The notes beneath the pieces are model-generated. The model was not told where the DNA came from. It made no database searches and worked only from the letters and a program-made list of their open reading frames with translations. Made by a program: the position numbers and the translations under genes. From an uncultured Mediterranea sp. (GTDB lineage Bacteria > Bacteroidota > Bacteroidia > Bacteroidales > Bacteroidaceae), in NCBI GenBank assembly GCA_945831575.1, contig CAMACX010000017.1:1-56459 (forward strand): a stretch of DNA of 56,459 bases, read 5' to 3'. This document shows positions 41,715-50,672 of this stretch, piece after piece. The stretch's first letter is position 1. Each line of letters begins with the position of its first letter.

Positions 41715-44700
41715 ATGAAGAACGATAAGATAAAGAAGGTGTTGCTCCTGGGGTCGGGCGCACTCAAGATTGGCGAGGCCGGTGAGTTTGACTATTCCGG
41801 TTCGCAGGCCCTGAAGGCCCTCAAGGAAGAGGGTATTGAGACCGTGCTGATCAATCCCAACATCGCCACGGTGCAGACCTCCGAAGGGGTGGCCGACCAG
41901 ATTTATTTCCTGCCCGTCACACCCTACTTCGTGGAGAAGGTCATCGCTAAGGAGCGGCCCGATGGCATCATGCTGGCCTTTGGCGGACAGACGGCCCTCA
42001 ACTGCGGTGTGGCGCTCTACAAGGAGGGTGTGCTGGAGAAGTATGCTGTGGAGGTGCTGGGTACCCCTGTGCAAGCCATCATTGATACGGAGGACCGCGA
42101 GCTCTTCGTGGAGCGGCTCAACGAGATTAACGTCAAGACCATCCAGAGTGAGGCGGTGGAGAATGCCGAGGATGCACGCCGTGCGGCAGCTGCATTGGGC
42201 TACCCCGTCATCGTACGTGCGGCTTATGCCCTCGGCGGACTGGGCAGCGGATTCTGCGACAACGAGGAGCAGCTCAACGTCCTGGTTGAGAAGGCCTTCA
42301 GCTTCTCCCCGCAGGTGCTCGTGGAGAAGTCGCTCCGTGGCTGGAAAGAGGTGGAGTATGAGGTGGTGCGCGACCGCTTTGACAACTGCATCACCGTCTG
42401 CAACATGGAGAATTTCGACCCACTGGGCATCCATACGGGCGAGAGCATCGTCATCGCGCCCTCGCAGACACTCTCCAACACGGACTATCACAAGCTGCGC
42501 GAACTGGCTATCCGCATCATCCGCCACGTGGGTATCGTGGGTGAGTGCAACGTGCAGTATGCCTACGACCCGCAGAGCGAGGACTATCGCGTCATTGAAG
42601 TCAACGCCCGCTTGAGCCGTTCGTCGGCGCTGGCTTCCAAGGCAACCGGTTATCCCTTGGCCTTCGTGGCTGCCAAGCTCGGCCTGGGCTATGGTCTCTT
42701 CGACCTGAAGAATTCGGTGACCAAGACTACGAGTGCCTTCTTTGAGCCGGCCCTCGACTATGTGGTCTGCAAGATACCGCGCTGGGACCTTGGCAAATTC
42801 CATGGCGTGGACAAGGAGCTGGGCTCCAGCATGAAGTCGGTGGGCGAGGTGATGGCCATCGGACGCACCTTTGAGGAGGCCATTCAGAAGGGACTCCGCA
42901 TGATCGGCCAGGGTATGCACGGCTTTGTGGAGAACAAGGAGTTGGTTATCCCCGACATCGACAAGGCCTTGCGCGAGCCGACTGACAAGCGCATCTTTGT
43001 CATCTCCAAGGCGTTTCGTGCCGGCTATACCGTGGATCAGGTACACGAGCTTACGAAGATTGACCGTTGGTTCCTCGACAAATTGATGAACATCATGCGC
43101 ACCAGTAAGGAGCTGGAGCAGTGGGGGGCTAACCATAAGCTGCTCATCGACCTGCCCAACGAGTTGCTGCGCCGTGCCAAGGTACAAGGCTTCAGCGACT
43201 TCCAGGTGGCCCGTGCCATCGGGTATGAGGGCGACCTGGAGGAGGGGGCACTCGTGGTGCGCTCCCACCGCAAGCAGCAGGGCATCTTGCCCGTGGTGAA
43301 GCAGATTGATACCCTGGCAGCCGAATACCCTGCCCAGACCAACTACCTCTACCTGACCTACAACGGTGAGGAGCACGATATCGACTATCTGGGCGACCAC
43401 AAGAGCATTGTGGTACTGGGGTCTGGTGCCTATCGCATTGGCTCCAGTGTGGAGTTTGACTGGTGCGGTGTCCAGGCCCTCAATACCATCCGCCGCGAGG
43501 GTTACCGTAGCGTGATGATCAACTACAACCCGGAGACGGTCTCGACCGACTACGATATGTGCGACCGACTCTACTTTGATGAACTGACCTTTGAGCGGGT
43601 GATGGATATCCTCGAACTGGAGAATCCCCACGGCGTGATTGTCTCCACGGGCGGACAGATACCCAATAACCTGGCCATGCGCCTCGATGAGCAGCAGGTA
43701 CCCATCCTCGGCACTAGCGCCAAGAGCATCGACAATGCCGAAGACCGCGATAAGTTCTCGGCCATGCTCGACCGCATCGGGGTGGATCAACCCGAATGGA
43801 GCGCCCTCACCTCGATGGACGACATCAATCAGTTTGTCGCCAAGGTGGGCTTCCCGGTGCTGGTGCGTCCCTCTTACGTACTGAGCGGTGCTGCTATGAA
43901 CGTCTGCTCCAACCAGGAGGAGCTGGAACGCTTCCTTCAGTTGGCTGCCAACGTCTCCAAGAAGCACCCCGTGGTGGTGAGCCAGTTTATCGAACATGCC
44001 AAGGAGGTGGAGATGGATGCCGTGGCCCGCGACGGCGAGATTATTGCCTACGCCATCAGCGAGCACATCGAATTTGCCGGCGTACACTCAGGTGATGCCA
44101 CCATCCAGTTCCCTCCTCAGAAGCTCTATGTGGAGACCGTGCGCCGCATCAAGCGCATCAGCCGCGAGATTGCCCGCGAGCTCAACATCTCCGGTCCCTT
44201 CAACATACAGTACTTGGCGCGTGACAACGACATCAAAGTAATCGAGTGTAATCTGCGTGCTTCACGCAGTTTCCCCTTCGTGAGCAAGGTGCTCAAGATT
44301 AACCTCATCGAGTTGGCAACCAAGGTGATGCTCGGCATTCCTGTGGAGAAGCCCGATAAGAACCTTTTCGACCTCGACTACGTGGGCATCAAGGCGAGTC
44401 AGTTCTCTTTCAACCGTCTGCAGAAGGCCGACCCCGTGCTGGGTGTGGATATGGCTTCGACGGGCGAGGTGGGCTGTATCGGCAGCGATACCTCGTGTGC
44501 CATCCTCAAGGCGATGCTCTCCGTGGGTTATCGTGTGCCGCAGAAGAATATCCTTCTCTCTACTGGTACCCCCAAGCAGAAGGTGGAGATGCTCTCGGCT
44601 GCCCGTATGTTGCAACAGAAGGGCTATCGGCTCTTCGCTACGGGGGGGAGCAGCAAGTTCCTGACGGAGAATGGGGTGGAGAATACGCTGGTCTATTGGC

Positions 44701-44945
44701 CGAGCGAGGAGGGCGAGCCGCAGGCACTCGACATGCTCCACCGTAAGGAGATTGACCTGGTGGTCAACATCCCCAAGAACTTGACGGCCGGCGAGCTGGA
44801 CAACGGCTACAAGATACGTCGTGCAGCCATCGACCTCAACATTCCGCTGATTACCAACGCCCGTCTGGCCAGCGCCTTCATCGGGGCCTTCTGCTCGATG
44901 AGCCTTGATGACCTGGCCATCAAGTCGTGGGCCGAGTACAAATAA
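41715..44945 (+). CDS. carB: Carbamoyl-phosphate synthase, large subunit
   Basis: A 1076-residue, full-length two-fold-repeated ATP-grasp enzyme that makes carbamoyl phosphate from bicarbonate, ammonia and two ATP. The first half begins KKVLLLGSGALKIGEAGEFDYSG, read in pieces, with LAFGGQTALNCGV and EVNARLSRSSALASKATGYP. The second half repeats this as IVVLGSGAYRIGSSVEFDWCG, then STGGQIPNNLAMRL and VIECNLRASRSFPFVSK. The C-terminal allosteric domain (from about residue 930) reads LLSTGTPKQKVEMLSAARML, then NIPKNLTAGELDNGYKIRRA. It ends the purF-like-carA-carB operon and converges on tilS. Confidence 0.97.
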   Translation: MKNDKIKKVLLLGSGALKIGEAGEFDYSGSQALKALKEEGIETVLINPNIATVQTSEGVADQIYFLPVTPYFVEKVIAKERPDGIMLAFGGQTALNCGVALYKEGVLEKYAVEVLGTPVQAIIDTEDRELFVERLNEINVKTIQSEAVENAEDARRAAAALGYPVIVRAAYALGGLGSGFCDNEEQLNVLVEKAFSFSPQVLVEKSLRGWKEVEYEVVRDRFDNCITVCNMENFDPLGIHTGESIVIAPSQTLSNTDYHKLRELAIRIIRHVGIVGECNVQYAYDPQSEDYRVIEVNARLSRSSALASKATGYPLAFVAAKLGLGYGLFDLKNSVTKTTSAFFEPALDYVVCKIPRWDLGKFHGVDKELGSSMKSVGEVMAIGRTFEEAIQKGLRMIGQGMHGFVENKELVIPDIDKALREPTDKRIFVISKAFRAGYTVDQVHELTKIDRWFLDKLMNIMRTSKELEQWGANHKLLIDLPNELLRRAKVQGFSDFQVARAIGYEGDLEEGALVVRSHRKQQGILPVVKQIDTLAAEYPAQTNYLYLTYNGEEHDIDYLGDHKSIVVLGSGAYRIGSSVEFDWCGVQALNTIRREGYRSVMINYNPETVSTDYDMCDRLYFDELTFERVMDILELENPHGVIVSTGGQIPNNLAMRLDEQQVPILGTSAKSIDNAEDRDKFSAMLDRIGVDQPEWSALTSMDDINQFVAKVGFPVLVRPSYVLSGAAMNVCSNQEELERFLQLAANVSKKHPVVVSQFIEHAKEVEMDAVARDGEIIAYAISEHIEFAGVHSGDATIQFPPQKLYVETVRRIKRISREIARELNISGPFNIQYLARDNDIKVIECNLRASRSFPFVSKVLKINLIELATKVMLGIPVEKPDKNLFDLDYVGIKASQFSFNRLQKADPVLGVDMASTGEVGCIGSDTSCAILKAMLSVGYRVPQKNILLSTGTPKQKVEMLSAARMLQQKGYRLFATGGSSKFLTENGVENTLVYWPSEEGEPQALDMLHRKEIDLVVNIPKNLTAGELDNGYKIRRAAIDLNIPLITNARLASAFIGAFCSMSLDDLAIKSWAEYK

Positions 44946-44950
44946 CCTAT

Positions 44951-45019
44951 AGGGGCATCCCTTATTGAATGCCTAGGGGCCTTATTGAATACTTAGGGTC
45001 TTTATTGAATCATTTGGGG
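44951..45019. repeat. Four imperfect tandem repeats of AGGGGCCTTATTGAAT type
   Basis: Between convergent carB and tilS the word A/TGGGG(C)..CTTATTGAA recurs four times with a period of about 20-24 bp (44951, 44975, 44995, 45016). No clear hairpin forms. It occupies nearly the whole spacer where a terminator would be expected. Confidence 0.7.
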
Positions 45020-45022
45020 CCC

Positions 45023-46363
45023 TTATTGAAGACAACGTAGGATGACCGCTTCCGTAGTCGATGCGTCGATGCGGAAGCGGTTGTCTATACGGCGTCCCAC
45101 CACCCAGACGATATCCTCTCCGCAGCAGAGCACGTACTGCTGCCTCTTATGATGGAGCGGCACCTTGCAATCTGTGAGGTAGTCGCTCAGCTTCTTGCGT
45201 CCCTTCATACCGAAGGGGACGAACCAGTCGCCCTCGCGGCAGAGACGCAGGGTGAGGGGATGCTTCAGTTTAGCGGCATCCAGACAGGCCACTTGTGGAG
45301 AGCGTGAAGGCTTGAATCCTGCTGTCAGGGGAATGCGCTCTTCTTCAATCCGAGGGGGTGCAAGTGGGGTGCAAGGTTCGATGTAGAGCAGCTCACGGTC
45401 CTTGATGACCTGATGAGTCTTGCTATAGAACGTGCGGCCCGAAGGACCGCTGAGCGATTGGCAGATGTCACGCACCTGGGCGCTGTTGAAGCCGCGCGGG
45501 GCAAGTAGCTCGTGCAGGAGCAACTGAGGTGAGCCTTCAGAGAGCAGCTGTGGAATGGGAATCTGCAGGGCCTCCGTTGCCGAAGTAGTAGATGGGGTGT
45601 CCGCTGTGGCCGAGATGCTGGTCGCTGAGCCGCTGAGTTGTTGCAGCTTTTTCTCCATGGCGTTATGGTAGAACTCGGCCACTTGGCGTAAGTGCACCAT
45701 TGTATCGCTTAAGGAGTTGCGGACCGATGGGTTAATCTGTTCCATCAGGGGCAACAGGTTGAGGCGAATCTTGTTGCGTACGTAGTGATCCTCCAGGTTG
45801 GTGCTGTCGGTGACGTACTCCTGCCCGATGGCTTGGAGGTAATCCAGTATCTCTTGGTGCGTGAGACAGAGCAGCGGACGCACCACGTGGCCGTTACGCG
45901 GCACGATGCCCGTCAGTCCGTCGATGCCCGTGCCGCGCATCAGGTTGATGAACATCGTCTCCAGGCTGTCGTCACGGTGGTGCGCCACGGCCACGGCTTG
46001 CATCTCCAGCGCACCGATGAGCTGTGCAAACCAGTCGTAGCGCAACTCCCTGGCAGCCATCTCCACGGACAGATGCTCCTCTTCAGCATGGCGTAATGTG
46101 TCAAACCGAACCGTGTGGAGAGGCACCTCCAACCGCTGGCAGAGTGAGCGCACAAAGGCTTCGTCGCGTTCAGACTCCTCACCGCGCAGCTGGAAGTTGC
46201 AGTGGGCTGCCTCGCAGCGGTAGCCTAGTGAGAGCAGCAGCCGGAGCAGAGCCACCGAGTCACTTCCGCCACTGAGTGCCACCAGTACCCCTTTGCTGCT
46301 ATCCAGCAATCCATTTTCCCCAATAAACCGCTTCACGCGCTGTCTGTAATCCTCGTATTTCAT
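45023..46363 (-). CDS. tilS: tRNA(Ile)-lysidine synthetase
   Basis: A 446-residue cytoplasmic enzyme that converts the wobble C of tRNA-Ile(CAU) to lysidine using ATP and lysine. The PP-loop SGGSDSVALL is at residues 31-40. The helical middle region includes VAHHRDDSLETMFINLMRGTGIDG, read in pieces, and VRNKIRLNLLPL, both characteristic. The C-terminal domain shows LRLCREGDWFVPFGMKGRKKLSDYLTD in pieces. I chose ATG 46363 (MKYEDYRQRV); the in-frame TTG at 46402 lies in the promoter -7 box. It is divergent from the GH73 gene. Confidence 0.93.
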   Translation of the reverse strand: MKYEDYRQRVKRFIGENGLLDSSKGVLVALSGGSDSVALLRLLLSLGYRCEAAHCNFQLRGEESERDEAFVRSLCQRLEVPLHTVRFDTLRHAEEEHLSVEMAARELRYDWFAQLIGALEMQAVAVAHHRDDSLETMFINLMRGTGIDGLTGIVPRNGHVVRPLLCLTHQEILDYLQAIGQEYVTDSTNLEDHYVRNKIRLNLLPLMEQINPSVRNSLSDTMVHLRQVAEFYHNAMEKKLQQLSGSATSISATADTPSTTSATEALQIPIPQLLSEGSPQLLLHELLAPRGFNSAQVRDICQSLSGPSGRTFYSKTHQVIKDRELLYIEPCTPLAPPRIEEERIPLTAGFKPSRSPQVACLDAAKLKHPLTLRLCREGDWFVPFGMKGRKKLSDYLTDCKVPLHHKRQQYVLCCGEDIVWVVGRRIDNRFRIDASTTEAVILRCLQ

Positions 46364-46399
46364 TGTTCTGTTTTCGCTTCGTAATGTTTGTAGCATCGG

Positions 46400-46407
46400 C
46401 AAAACTA
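46400..46407 (-). promoter_or_regulatory. Promoter -7 box for tilS
   Basis: TAGTTTTG on the minus strand fits TAnnTTTG, 37 bp before the tilS ATG; the -33 box is unclear. Confidence 0.5.
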
Positions 46408-46447
46408 CAAAAATCTTCGCTATTTTGAAGAAAGAGGAATAAAATAG

Positions 46448-46478
46448 TTGCTTCGCTGAGAGAAAAAAACTATTTTTG
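46448..46478 (+). promoter_or_regulatory. Promoter of the GH73/LysM gene
   Basis: TTG (46448-46450), 20 nt, TATTTTTG (46471-46478). The start codon is only 21 bp after the -7 box, so the leader is very short. Confidence 0.7.
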
Positions 46479-46499
46479 CGCGAAATAATGGTATAAAGA

Positions 46500-47420
46500 A
46501 TGAATCACTTTACCCGCATAATCCTTCTCCTCTGCCTGATGGCCTCTGTGCTGACGGCTCAGGCTCAGCGACGCAACAGCCGCTACAACGAATACATCCG
46601 TCAATATGCCCCTCTGGCTGTGGAGCAGATGAAGCGTTACAAGATTCCGGCCAGCATCACGTTGTCGCAGGGACTGCTGGAGAGTGGGGCAGGGATGAGT
46701 ACCTTGGCCCGCAAGAGCAACAATCACTTTGGCATCAAGTGCCACAGCAACTGGCGTGGCCGGCGTGTCTATCACGATGACGATGCCCGCGGAGAGTGCT
46801 TCAGGGCCTACAGTCACCCACGCGACTCCTATGAGGACCACTCCCTCTTTCTCCGTCAGGGGCAGCGCTACGCTTTCCTCTTCAACCTCAAGATTACGGA
46901 CTACCGTGGATGGGCCAAGGGGCTCAAGAAGGCGGGCTATGCCACCGACCCTTCGTATGCCAACCGCTTGATTACCATCATCGAGGACTACGAACTCTAC
47001 AAGTACGACTCTCAGGGATTGGGCAAGCGGGCTGCCCGCCAGTGGGAGAAGGAACTCAAGAAGAAGCCCTGGCTACTCAATCCCCACAAGGTCTATCTGG
47101 CCAACGGCATTGCCTACGTCGTGGCTCGCAATGGAGATGAATTCCGTGTATTGGCCAAGGAGTTGGGCATCAGCTGGAAGAAGCTCGTCAAGTACAACGA
47201 CCTCCACCGCGACTACACCCTCGAGGATGGCGATATCATCTACCTGAAGGAGAAGAACAAGAAGGCCACGAAGAAATATACCTATCACATCGTGCGCGAC
47301 GGTGACTCCATGCACAGTATCTCCCAGCGCTACGGCATCCGCTTGAAGAACCTCTATAAGATGAACCGCAAGGATGGTGACTACGTGCCAGAGGTTGGTG
47401 ACCGTCTCCGCCTTCGATAA
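46500..47420 (+). CDS. Exported glucosaminidase (GH73) with two LysM domains
   Basis: A 306-residue secreted peptidoglycan hydrolase. The signal peptide (MNHFTRIILLLCLMASVLTA) is followed by a GH73-type endo-beta-N-acetylglucosaminidase domain (about 28-170): SITLSQGLLESGAGMSTLA with the likely catalytic Glu61, then NNHFGIKCHSNW. Two LysM domains bind glycan: about 200-250 (YVVARNGDEFRVLAKELGIS) and 260-306 (YHIVRDGDSMHSISQRYGI). It probably trims or remodels the cell wall in the periplasm. It is single-gene, from its own promoter, and ends at a strong bidirectional terminator. Confidence 0.92.
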   Translation: MNHFTRIILLLCLMASVLTAQAQRRNSRYNEYIRQYAPLAVEQMKRYKIPASITLSQGLLESGAGMSTLARKSNNHFGIKCHSNWRGRRVYHDDDARGECFRAYSHPRDSYEDHSLFLRQGQRYAFLFNLKITDYRGWAKGLKKAGYATDPSYANRLITIIEDYELYKYDSQGLGKRAARQWEKELKKKPWLLNPHKVYLANGIAYVVARNGDEFRVLAKELGISWKKLVKYNDLHRDYTLEDGDIIYLKEKNKKATKKYTYHIVRDGDSMHSISQRYGIRLKNLYKMNRKDGDYVPEVGDRLRLR

Positions 47421-47424
47421 AAAA

Positions 47425-47464
47425 TAGGAGGTAAATGCCTCAACTATTGAGCATTTACCTCCTA
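47425..47464. terminator. Bidirectional terminator between GH73/LysM and tyrA
   Basis: TAGGAGGTAAATG (47425-47437) pairs perfectly with CATTTACCTCCTA (47452-47464), with a further CTCAA/TTGAG stem inside and one bulged C. On the minus strand it runs into six T, so it suits the tyrA operon best; on the plus strand a T-rich stretch also follows. Confidence 0.85.
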
Positions 47465-47529
47465 GGTCATTTTCTTTTTACGTCATCTACCTCCTGCGTG
47501 ATGGGGAGTTGACTTCTAGTCTTCGTTTG

Positions 47530-47581
47530 GTCAGTTGGCGTTCTGGATTTTCTTCGTCAGTTGGCGTTCTGGATTTTCTCC
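47530..47581. repeat. 26-bp tandem duplication of the tyrA 3' end
   Basis: Two 26-bp units (47530-47555 and 47556-47581) match at 25 positions. The inner copy contains the last codons and TGA of tyrA; the outer copy repeats those codons and the stop after it, as a non-coding duplicate. Confidence 0.9.
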
Positions 47582-48339
47582 CGGATCTTGGTGAGGTAGC
47601 GCTTCATGCCCTCAGCATCTTTGTTGGAGATGATCTCCAGAAGCTCCTTCAGCTCGATGCGGATTTTCTCCACCTGAGCGGGTGTGCGGGGATTGAAGAG
47701 AATCTCTTGCAGCAGATAGTCGTCCTCGTTGAGCAGGCCACGGGCAATGGCCAGGTGCTTCTTGAAGGTGGTACCCGGAGCCTCTTGATGCTTCATCACG
47801 GCCGAGAAGACAAAGGTTGAGACGAAGGGGATGGAGAGCGAGTAGGCCACCGTCTCGTCGTGCTCCTCGAAGCTGTATTCGAAGATGTTGAGCCCCAGTG
47901 TCAGGTAGAGGTCCTTGAAGAAAATCTTTCCCAGGTGGTCGCCCTCGCTGATGATGATGGCATTCTCCGTAGAGAGCTTGTCGAGGTTGGCAAAGGTGGG
48001 GCCAAACATGGGGTGAGTCGATACGTAGCGGAAACCGCTCTCCTCGTAGAACTCCTTCAGGCCGGTCTTTACCGAAGCGATGTCGCTCAGGATGCACTCC
48101 TTGGGCAGTACGGGGAGTACCTTGCGGAAGGCATCAAGGGTATATTTTACTGTGGCGGCATTGATGACCAGCTCGGGCTTGAACTCCTCGATCTCCTCCA
48201 GCGTGGTGAAGCGGTAGGTGTTATAGACGAAGCGCAGCTGCTTGGGGTTGACGTCGAATACGGCCGTCTCGTGCTGGAAACTGAGTACATCGGTGAAAAA
48301 GGAACCCATCTTGCCGGCTCCCAAAATCAATATCTTCAT
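47557..48339 (-). CDS. tyrA: Prephenate dehydrogenase family protein
   Basis: A 260-residue NAD(P)-dependent enzyme that oxidatively decarboxylates prephenate on the way to tyrosine. The Rossmann motif GAGKMG is at residues 7-12. The conserved LSDIASVKTGLKEFYEE and YVSTHPMFGPTFANLD, with the active-site His, follow at about 105-140. The rest is helical. It is the last gene of the four-gene Phe/Tyr operon, 15 bp after the DAHP synthase-chorismate mutase stop, and its 3' end is tandemly duplicated. Confidence 0.9.
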   Translation of the reverse strand: MKILILGAGKMGSFFTDVLSFQHETAVFDVNPKQLRFVYNTYRFTTLEEIEEFKPELVINAATVKYTLDAFRKVLPVLPKECILSDIASVKTGLKEFYEESGFRYVSTHPMFGPTFANLDKLSTENAIIISEGDHLGKIFFKDLYLTLGLNIFEYSFEEHDETVAYSLSIPFVSTFVFSAVMKHQEAPGTTFKKHLAIARGLLNEDDYLLQEILFNPRTPAQVEKIRIELKELLEIISNKDAEGMKRYLTKIREKIQNAN

Positions 48340-48354
48340 GCTGTCTGTGGGCGA

Positions 48355-49425
48355 TTAGTTCTTGTTGATGATCTCCATCTGCTGGCGTACGCTCTCTTCG
48401 TGGATGGCTTCAAATACTTTTTTGATGAATTCGGGGTCCATGCCGCAGAGTGCTCCCTGTGAGCCACGCTTGTCGAGGATCTCATTGTAGCGACCGGTCT
48501 GGAGGATGGTCATGTCGTGCTCCTTCTTGTAGGTGCCAATCTCGCGGGCAATGCGCATCCGCTTGGCCAGCTCTTCGATGAGGTTGTTGTCGCACTCGTC
48601 AATCTGCTTGCGCAGTTCGGCCAGGTTCTCAGTGGTCTGCTTCTCGGTGCGGATGACGAGCAGGTTGAGGATGTAGTCGAGTACGTCAGGCGTTACCTGC
48701 TGTTTGGCATCGCTCCAGGCACAGTCGGGATTGCAGTGGCTCTCTACAATCAGTCCGTCGAAGCTCAGGTCCATGGCCTGCTGGCAGAGCGGTGCCACCA
48801 GTTCGCGCTTACCTCCGATGTGGCTCGGGTCGCAGAGGATGGGCAGGGCAGGGATGCGGCGGCGCAGCTCGATGGGGATGTGCCATTGCGGCAGGTTGCG
48901 GTAGAGCTTCTTGTCGTAGCTGCTGAATCCACGGTGGATGGCTCCAAGTCGCTTCAAGCCGGCTCCGTTGATGCGCTCAAGGGCACCAATCCAGAGCTCC
49001 AGGTCGGGGTTGACGGGGTTCTTGACCAGCACAGGTACATCCACTCCCTTCAAGGCATCAGCAATCTCCTGTACGGCAAAGGGGTTGGCGGTGGTGCGGG
49101 CACCTATCCAGAGGATGTCAATGCCAGCCTTGAGGGCCTCATAGACATGCTTGGCGGTGGCTACTTCGGTAGCTACGAGCATGCCCGTCTCCTTCTTGAC
49201 AGCCTTCAGCCAGGCGAGTCCTTCTACGCCAATGCCTTCGAATCCTCCCGGCTTGGTGCGTGGCTTCCAGATGCCAGCACGGAAGATTTTGATGCCGCGG
49301 TCAGCCAGCATCTTGGCTGTCTCCATGACCTGTTCTTCAGTCTCTGCGCTGCAAGGTCCAGCGATGACCAGTGGCCGGCGATCTTCGATGCCCGGCAACT
49401 GCAATTTCTCAAGTTCGAGTTCCAT
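48355..49425 (-). CDS. Bifunctional DAHP synthase / chorismate mutase (type II)
   Basis: A 356-residue fusion. Residues 1-260 are a type I-beta-like 3-deoxy-7-phosphoheptulonate synthase (PLVIAGPCSAETEEQVMETA, FRAGIWKPRTKPGGFEG, CDPSHIGGKRELV), which condenses PEP and erythrose-4-phosphate. Residues 270-356 are an AroQ-type chorismate mutase (ENLAELRKQIDECDNNLIEEL, RMRIAREIGTYKKEH), which makes prephenate. The fusion lets one protein act at both the entry and the branch point of aromatic synthesis, and the mutase domain often makes the synthase sensitive to prephenate. It is third in the operon, 47 bp after the aminotransferase. Confidence 0.93.
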   Translation of the reverse strand: MELELEKLQLPGIEDRRPLVIAGPCSAETEEQVMETAKMLADRGIKIFRAGIWKPRTKPGGFEGIGVEGLAWLKAVKKETGMLVATEVATAKHVYEALKAGIDILWIGARTTANPFAVQEIADALKGVDVPVLVKNPVNPDLELWIGALERINGAGLKRLGAIHRGFSSYDKKLYRNLPQWHIPIELRRRIPALPILCDPSHIGGKRELVAPLCQQAMDLSFDGLIVESHCNPDCAWSDAKQQVTPDVLDYILNLLVIRTEKQTTENLAELRKQIDECDNNLIEELAKRMRIAREIGTYKKEHDMTILQTGRYNEILDKRGSQGALCGMDPEFIKKVFEAIHEESVRQQMEIINKN

Positions 49426-49430
49426 ATTGT

Positions 49431-49476
49431 TTTGAGTTTATGAGTTTTTGAGTTTATAAGTTTATGAGTTTTTTAG
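49431..49476. repeat. GAGTTTATGAGTTTTT repeats before the DAHP synthase gene
   Basis: The spacer between the aminotransferase and DAHP synthase genes is made of repeats of GAGTTTATGAGTTTTT and GAGTTTATAAGTTT. No coding or stable structure is seen. Confidence 0.75.
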
Positions 49477-50672
49477 AATTTTAGTTTCTTGATTCTTTCC
49501 AGGGCTTCCTTCAGCTTGTGGTCCTTACAGCAGAGGGAGATGCGGATGTAGCGCTTGCCGTTGCTGCCAAAGATGAATCCGGGGGTGAGGAAGACGTGGG
49601 CTTCGTGGAGCACCTTCTCGGTGAGTTGCTCTACGTCGTCGTAGCTGTCGGGGATGCGGCCCCAGAGGAACATGCCGACCTGGTTGTCGTCGTAGCGGCA
49701 GCCCAGGGCCTCCATAATCTCGCCTGCCAGCTGTCGGCGGTTGCGGTAGTTGCGGTTGTTGCCTTCATACCAGTCGGCCTCACTCTGCAGGGCAGTGGCT
49801 GCAGCCAGCTGCATGGCGCGGAACATGCCGCTGTCGATGTTGCTCTTCACCTTCAAGACCCATTGCACAAACTGGGCATTGGAGGCCAGCATGCCAATGC
49901 GCCATCCGGGCATGTTGTGGCTCTTGCTCATCGAGTTGAACTCTATGCAGCACTCCTTGGCTCCGGGTACGCTGAGTATGCTGATGGGATGGTCGTTGAG
50001 GATGAAGCTGTAGGGATTGTCGTTGACGATGATGATGCCCTTGCGACGGGCAAAATCCACGAGGCGCTCATAGAGCTCGGGGGTGGCATTGGCACCGGTG
50101 GGCATGTTGGGGTAGTTGGTCCACATCAACTTGATGCGGCTCAGGTCCATCTGCTCCAGCTGTTCGAAGTCGGGCATCCAGCCCAGCTCCTCCTTGAGGT
50201 CGTAGTGGACCACCTCGGCACCAAGGATGCTGCTCAGCGAGGTGTAGGTGGGGTAGCCGGGGTTGGGTACGAGTACCTGTTCACCCGGGTTGACAAAGGC
50301 CAGCGTGACGTGGAGGATTCCCTCCTTGGAGCCGATTAGGGGCTGTATCTCGGTAGCGGGGTCGAGCGTCACGCCGTACCACTTGAGGTACCAGTCGGCA
50401 AAGCTCTTGCGCAGTTCGGGTATGCCGATGTAGGGCATGTAGCCGTGTCCATCAGGATTGTGTGCTTCGCGGCAGAGGGTGTCGATGGTCTCTTGCGAGG
50501 GGGGCATGTCGGGACTTCCTATGCCCAGGCTGATGACGTTGAGTCCTTGGGCATTCATCTGGGCCACCTCCTTGAGCTTGCGTGAGAAGTAGTATTCGCT
50601 CACGCCGTTGAGGCGGTCGGCTGGCTGGTAACTGTGCAGCGGTGCGGTGGCTGCATTATTGGAATTGTTCAT
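49473..50672 (-). CDS. PLP-dependent aminotransferase (aromatic or LL-DAP type, fold I)
   Basis: A 399-residue class I/II aminotransferase. SLGIGSPDMPPSQ and YMPYIGIPELRKSFADWY are typical of the N-terminal part. The PLP lysine is Lys250 in FNSMSKSHNMPGWRIGM, with NYPNMPTGA and the Asn-Asp-Asn-Pro-Tyr motif before it. The closest families include LL-diaminopimelate aminotransferase and aromatic aminotransferases. Its place between pheA and the DAHP synthase suggests that it aminates phenylpyruvate and 4-hydroxyphenylpyruvate to Phe and Tyr. Its start overlaps the pheA stop by 17 bp, so the two are translationally coupled. Confidence 0.9.
   Translation of the reverse strand: MNNSNNAATAPLHSYQPADRLNGVSEYYFSRKLKEVAQMNAQGLNVISLGIGSPDMPPSQETIDTLCREAHNPDGHGYMPYIGIPELRKSFADWYLKWYGVTLDPATEIQPLIGSKEGILHVTLAFVNPGEQVLVPNPGYPTYTSLSSILGAEVVHYDLKEELGWMPDFEQLEQMDLSRIKLMWTNYPNMPTGANATPELYERLVDFARRKGIIIVNDNPYSFILNDHPISILSVPGAKECCIEFNSMSKSHNMPGWRIGMLASNAQFVQWVLKVKSNIDSGMFRAMQLAAATALQSEADWYEGNNRNYRNRRQLAGEIMEALGCRYDDNQVGMFLWGRIPDSYDDVEQLTEKVLHEAHVFLTPGFIFGSNGKRYIRISLCCKDHKLKEALERIKKLKF

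Noticed and set aside
41709..44087. 792-codon open frame antisense to carB (minus strand)
   Set aside because: It mirrors a certain gene in GC-rich DNA, has no recognisable domain and a repetitive His/Leu/Val/Gly composition typical of antisense shadows.
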